Shown here piece after piece: positions 5,101-8,280 of a DNA stretch of 8,280 nucleotides. Position numbers and translations under genes: made by a program. The stretch lies in contig CAMLEF010000207.1 in NCBI GenBank assembly GCA_946478675.1, positions 1-8,280 of the forward strand, written 5' to 3'. Every line of letters starts with the position of its first letter. Positions within the stretch are counted from its first letter, which is position 1. The DNA is from an uncultured Flavobacteriales bacterium (GTDB lineage Bacteria; Bacteroidota; Bacteroidia; Palsa-965). The notes under the pieces were generated by a model. The model did not search any database. It was not told where the DNA came from and saw only the letters and a list, made by a program, of their open reading frames with translations.

Positions 5101-5999
5101 GGCCAGGGAAGGCGATTGCACCGGGCTTGTAAATATACGCATTCTTTAGCGCCGAATCCGCGGTAGAAACGCGCCAGCCCGGGATCGTTGCTGCCTTCAA
5201 AATCGAGCACGAGATTTTTATGCGCGTTCTCCACAATAAAACGATCGATGAGCAGGTACATGGCGCCCGCTTCTTTCCCTTCCTCACCCATCCCGGAAAA
5301 AAGGAAAATGACTTTGCCGTTCGCATCCACGAAGAACGCTCCCGCCAGCAACTTTCCGTCTTTATCCGTGACGCCGCGCGCATGCAATTTTCCTCTCGCA
5401 TCGAGCGCCTGCAGCAAACGGCGCAGCAGGTCGTATTGCGGCTCCTGCAGGGCTTTCACATCGCGGCCGCGACCGGTGCGGAACAGCGTGATGATCTCTT
5501 CGCGCGAAGGCGTATCGGTCAAAACCAATTGCTGTTGCTCTGCTTTGCGGATATTGCGCCGCGTATTTTCCGCGTAGGATTTCCGCAGGCTTTCCACGGA
5601 GTGAATGAGGTCGAGCTCGTGCGTGAGATTCGGGCGGTATTCGAAATCGTTGCCGACGACTTTATTGAACGTGTTGAGATTGATTTCCCAGTAACGGAAA
5701 ATCGGTGGAACAGCCTGCAGGAAACGGTGCACGTCTTCGGCGGTCAGCTTGTTCACGGAAAAAACGCCGAGCTGCTGCGTGAAGAACGGCGGGAAGAGAT
5801 AACGGATGCCGATCTTTTTTCCCGTCGGCAGCGGCATCACGCTTTTGTATTCTCCTTCCACGAGCGCTTCCCATTGCGGACTGACGACGTCGAGGTACCA
5901 CGAATACGCGTAGATGATCCCGTTGAACGATTTGCGGATGCATTCGTCCCAGCGTTCGCGGTCGATCTCGTGACTTCCCAGGTGGCGGATGCTGCTCAT
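5079..5999 (-). CDS. FemAB-like GNAT-fold acyltransferase
   Basis: A 306-residue cytoplasmic protein with the tandem-GNAT look of the FemAB/Acetyltransf_6 group. Members transfer amino acids or acyl groups to peptidoglycan precursors or to sugars of surface polymers. Markers: SWYLDVVSP (33-41) near the N-terminus, the basic YAENTRRNIRKAEQQ segment (142-156), GKLLAGAFFVD (215-225), then FLFSGMGEEGKEAGAMYLLID (232-252), and the C-terminal signature DFEGSNDPGLARFYRGFGAK (266-285), which is the hallmark of this group. The ATG at 5999 forms an ATGA overlap with the stop of the deacetylase gene. An in-frame ATG at 6065 exists but would extend 22 Arg-rich residues back into that gene and is not preferred. 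Context suggests it modifies an amino sugar freed by the deacetylase. The acyl or aminoacyl donor cannot be read from sequence. Confidence 0.82.
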   Translation of the reverse strand: MSSIRHLGSHEIDRERWDECIRKSFNGIIYAYSWYLDVVSPQWEALVEGEYKSVMPLPTGKKIGIRYLFPPFFTQQLGVFSVNKLTAEDVHRFLQAVPPIFRYWEINLNTFNKVVGNDFEYRPNLTHELDLIHSVESLRKSYAENTRRNIRKAEQQQLVLTDTPSREEIITLFRTGRGRDVKALQEPQYDLLRRLLQALDARGKLHARGVTDKDGKLLAGAFFVDANGKVIFLFSGMGEEGKEAGAMYLLIDRFIVENAHKNLVLDFEGSNDPGLARFYRGFGAKECVYLQARCNRLPWPLSLLKN

Positions 6000-7321
6000 G
6001 CGCGGGCGGGTTGTGGGACTGCTTCTTCGACAATCGCTTCGTACACCGCGCGCCAGCCTCTCCACTGCTTTTCGTCGCTGAGCGTTTCATTATGCCAGAG
6101 CGACATAAAAACACCGTCGACTTTTTTCACGTCGTGGATGATCTGCTTCACGCGCGTGATCGCTTCTTCCGGAGAAAGATGCATGTAGAGATTGAGCGTC
6201 GCGTCCATCACGGCAAACGGATGAACACGCAGCGACGTTTCCGATTCGAAGTCGAGATCGTAAAAATAAAACGGCGTGCAGATGCCGGCGCGGAAACCGA
6301 TCTCATTGGCGAAACCCATCGAATAATCGTCGGTGATGTCGCGCTCGATCAGGTGACGATACGTATTCGGAAATTTCAGCATCAGGAAATGCTGGCGGCT
6401 TTTCGTGATATCGCCGTGCAGGATATTTTTCAGGCGGGAAATTTCCACCTGCAACCGCGACGGTTCTTTATTCGAGCCGAACGACGGATGCACGCCGACC
6501 TGCGCGTAATCGGAAATATGACGGATCAGCTCGCGGAAACGGCGGTTCTGCGTCGAGATGTTTTTATCATTCACCCCGTAATCGCCGACCAGGAAAAAGT
6601 AGATCGGCTTCAGGTTGTATTGCTTCTGCAGCGCGAGCTGGTAAGTGTACGTATCGTACGGATCTTTCTGCAGGCCGAGCAGCACGCGCGTTCGCAGGCG
6701 GATATCTTCGAAATTGAAATTGATCAGCGCTTTCACATAACCGCCGATCGTGCGCATGAAACCTTTCTGACGGTAAGCAAACGCATTATCAATGTCGATC
6801 GTCGGGATGTAGGAATAGTTTTTTCGCTTGAAAACGAGTTTCGGAAATTTCTCCTGCAACTTTGCCATGACGAGCAGCGCCCATTCGTTGATCACCGGTC
6901 GCAGGAGAAAACCGTGCTGGTAAGCCAGGCTGTTCTTCGCATCGAAACGATCGATGTTATCGCGGATATGCGGAAGGTATTCTTCGTAACGGCTCACGAG
7001 ATAAAATCCCGCAGCGAACGGATCGAACGGCAATGCCGAAGCTTTTCCGGTGGCGAAGAAAACTTTATTTCCTTCCCATTCGAACACGGAAATATTCTGT
7101 TCGTTGATGCCGGTTTCGAACAGGAGATTCCGCGAATAAAAGAACAGCTCGTCGGTGAGCGGCTGTTGCGCATAGCTCACGCGCGGCCCTTCCCACGCCA
7201 GGAATTCCTGCGGGTTATCCGTTACACGCAGCTCCAGCCCCAGCAGTTCGCGGAAATACAGCCGGAACATGTAGCGCGCCCGGTTCGTCAGCTTGTGGGT
7301 ATAAACGAGAACGGTGCTCAT
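5996..7321 (-). CDS. Polysaccharide deacetylase family protein with extra N-terminal domain
   Basis: A 441-residue protein without a signal peptide. Residues 1 to about 165 form an N-terminal domain I cannot assign with certainty; similar Bacteroidota proteins carry one, possibly the Pfam family called DUF7033. The rest resembles a NodB-type deacetylase barrel: TIDIDNAF (174-181) in place of motif 1 TFDDG; QVGVHPSF (274-281) in place of motif 2, with H278; GFRAGICTPFYFYD (342-355) in place of motif 3; SLWHNETL (407-414) as the final histidine motif. Motif 2 lacks the second histidine of the usual HxxxH, so metal binding differs from the classical enzymes. The likely reaction is N-deacetylation of an amino-sugar glycan or lipid-linked sugar in the cytoplasm. 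It overlaps the epimerase stop (ATGA at 7321-7318) and the GNAT start (ATGA at 5999-5996), so all three are translationally coupled. Loss of catalytic function is possible and would make it a binding protein. Confidence 0.82.
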   Translation of the reverse strand: MSTVLVYTHKLTNRARYMFRLYFRELLGLELRVTDNPQEFLAWEGPRVSYAQQPLTDELFFYSRNLLFETGINEQNISVFEWEGNKVFFATGKASALPFDPFAAGFYLVSRYEEYLPHIRDNIDRFDAKNSLAYQHGFLLRPVINEWALLVMAKLQEKFPKLVFKRKNYSYIPTIDIDNAFAYRQKGFMRTIGGYVKALINFNFEDIRLRTRVLLGLQKDPYDTYTYQLALQKQYNLKPIYFFLVGDYGVNDKNISTQNRRFRELIRHISDYAQVGVHPSFGSNKEPSRLQVEISRLKNILHGDITKSRQHFLMLKFPNTYRHLIERDITDDYSMGFANEIGFRAGICTPFYFYDLDFESETSLRVHPFAVMDATLNLYMHLSPEEAITRVKQIIHDVKKVDGVFMSLWHNETLSDEKQWRGWRAVYEAIVEEAVPQPARA

Positions 7322-8280
7322 GCGTCGAGGTGGCGCAGCATTTCACGGCAGATGAATTCAGCGGCATGGCCGTCGCCGAAGAGTTTAGGGAATTCGCATT
7401 GCCGTTGCAATAACGTATCGACAGCCGATTCTATTTTATCACGGTCGGCGTCCACAAGCAAAGCCGCGCCGCATTCGACGAGCTCGACCCATTCGGTTTC
7501 TTTGCGGAAGATGACGCAGGGTTTTTCGAAGAAGAACGCTTCTTTCTGTACGCCGCCGGAATCGGTGAGCACGAGCTTTGCATGCTGCTCGAGGCGGAGC
7601 ATATCAAGGAAAGAGGCTGGCGGCAAAAGCAGCACGTGATCTTTAATCAGCTCTTCGAGGCCGGGCGTCTTTGCCATTTCTTTTCGCGTGCGCGGATGCA
7701 GCGGCAGCACGACTTTCATTCCATGTTTGCGCGAGACGTTCACCAGCGCCTGGAAGATGGCGGATAAGCGCGCAGGATCATCCGTATTGCTGTCGCGGTG
7801 AATCGTTGCAAGAAAATACGCGCCGCTTTGCAGCCGGTTTTCTTCGAGGATGCGGCTGCGTTCCCCGGCCAGCTTCGCGAAATACAGGCTGTTGTCGTAC
7901 ATCACGTCGCCCGAATGATAGATCACCGGGTGATCGGCCGTAGCGCGTTTTTCCGGATCGGTGCCGTTGATGCCTTCACGCAGAAGGTTGCTGTAGCCCG
8001 CTTCCGTCGGTGAAAAAAGCAGCGTCGAAACGTGATCGCACAACACGCGGTTGATCTCTTCCGGCATGCTCTTGTTGAACGAACGCAGCCCGGCTTCGAT
8101 GTGCACGATCGGGATGCCCGGCTTGGAGGCCGCTACCGCACCGGCCAGCGTCGAATTGGTATCGCCGTAAAGAACAACCGCGTTGGGCTTTTCTTTCAGC
8201 AGGATTTCCTCCAGCGCTCCGATCATGGCCGCCGTTTGTTTGCCGTGTGAGCCGGAACCGATGTGCAGGTGATGATCGGG
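7318..8280 (-). CDS. wecB: UDP-N-acetylglucosamine 2-epimerase (non-hydrolysing), N-terminus outside window
   Basis: It interconverts UDP-GlcNAc and UDP-ManNAc in the cytoplasm, providing ManNAc-type sugars for capsule, O-antigen or other surface glycans. The reading frame is open to the right edge and gives 320 residues. Homologues have about 360-380, so roughly the first 50-60 are missing. Motifs, numbered from the edge: GSGSHGKQT (8-16); LYGDTNSTLAG (37-47), holding the catalytic-type Asp; HIEAGLRS (60-67); MPEEINR (72-78); ATIHRDSNTDD (158-168); LPLHPRT (192-198); TDSGGVQKEAFFFEKPC (239-255); and KETEWVE (260-266), which grips the UDP part. The acidic residues in GDT, EAG and PEEIN correspond to those known to matter in the E. 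coli and Bacillus enzymes. Its stop overlaps the deacetylase ATG by 4 bases. It is the first gene of the visible operon; promoter and true start lie beyond 8280. A related role on another UDP-HexNAc is possible. Confidence 0.93.
   Translation of the reverse strand, partial: PDHHLHIGSGSHGKQTAAMIGALEEILLKEKPNAVVLYGDTNSTLAGAVAASKPGIPIVHIEAGLRSFNKSMPEEINRVLCDHVSTLLFSPTEAGYSNLLREGINGTDPEKRATADHPVIYHSGDVMYDNSLYFAKLAGERSRILEENRLQSGAYFLATIHRDSNTDDPARLSAIFQALVNVSRKHGMKVVLPLHPRTRKEMAKTPGLEELIKDHVLLLPPASFLDMLRLEQHAKLVLTDSGGVQKEAFFFEKPCVIFRKETEWVELVECGAALLVDADRDKIESAVDTLLQRQCEFPKLFGDGHAAEFICREMLRHLDA

Noticed and set aside
5130..5137. TATATTTA on the reverse strand as an internal promoter for upp
   Set aside because: It lacks the final G of the -7 consensus, has no -33 element, lies about 78 bases from the start, and is inside coding sequence.
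5053..5142. A longer Upp with 30 extra N-terminal residues
   Set aside because: The extension overlaps the GNAT gene by 64 bases and has no Upp character; the internal ATG at 5052 gives the standard length and N-terminus.
5068..5145. A tRNA gene on the forward strand starting at GGGGCGTAGCTCAG
   Set aside because: After the D-stem-like part there is no anticodon arm, no GGTTCGAATCC-type T-arm and no 3' acceptor strand complementary to the 5' end. The bases encode the end of the GNAT protein on the other strand.
6000..6065. A longer GNAT protein starting at 6065
   Set aside because: The added residues are Arg/Ser-rich read-through of the deacetylase 3' end. The ATG at 5999 makes an ATGA overlap, the same arrangement as at the preceding gene junction.
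5220..6188. A 322-codon open frame on the forward strand
   Set aside because: Antisense to the GNAT gene, with no motifs and shadow-type composition.
6011..7639. A 542-codon open frame on the forward strand
   Set aside because: It lies antisense to the deacetylase and epimerase genes, has no recognisable domain, and is rich in Arg/His/Phe as expected from reading these GC-rich genes backwards. The reverse-strand proteins carry clear family motifs and ATGA-coupled ends.

Overview
The window looks like a chromosomal segment of a Bacteroidota bacterium, plausibly a Chitinophagaceae-like or other sphingobacterial lineage of moderate GC content. The main evidence is promoter type. The -7 motif of this phylum (TAnnTTTG) lies 17-38 bases before three forward genes (TAACTTTG at 739, TATCTTTG at 2113, TAAATTTG at 2795), and Shine-Dalgarno sequences are not evident. 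Protein features agree: a short PSD-family decarboxylase, a UPRT starting with an MINDLSKQ-type N-terminus, a WecB with DSGGVQKEA/ETEWVE motifs, and an Sct1/Gpt2-like acyltransferase. The exact taxon cannot be fixed from the sequence.

Left part (1-3104): a truncated reverse-strand lysophospholipid/glycerol-phosphate acyltransferase gene leaves the window at base 1. It diverges from a forward class-III aminotransferase (766-1959). Then come a phosphatidylserine decarboxylase family gene (2138-2797) and a small secreted Lys/Cys-rich protein of unknown function (2841-3104), closed by a clear intrinsic terminator (3141-3170). The two larger intergenic spaces (545-765 and 1960-2137) each hold a run of 7-8 bp repeats followed by a run of roughly the reverse-complement repeat, so each can fold as a large imperfect hairpin.

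Right part (3169-8280): six genes in a row on the reverse strand, tightly packed and probably one transcription unit. In transcription order they are a UDP-GlcNAc 2-epimerase (5' end outside the window), a polysaccharide-deacetylase-like protein, a FemAB-like GNAT acyltransferase, uracil phosphoribosyltransferase (upp), a four-helix membrane protein of unknown function, and a YjjG-type HAD pyrimidine nucleotidase. The first three are joined by two 4-base ATGA stop/start overlaps. The last two are 1 base apart.

Functionally the left part deals with membrane phospholipid (acyl transfer, PS/PE formation) and amino-group metabolism. The right operon combines a surface-glycan module (amino-sugar epimerisation, deacetylation, acyl or aminoacyl transfer) with pyrimidine salvage and clean-up. 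I see no mobile element, CRISPR array, RNA gene or defence system. The points most worth a second look are the paired inverted repeat arrays, the small Lys/Cys-rich secreted protein, the coupled epimerase-deacetylase-GNAT module with altered deacetylase metal ligands, and the unknown membrane protein between two pyrimidine genes.
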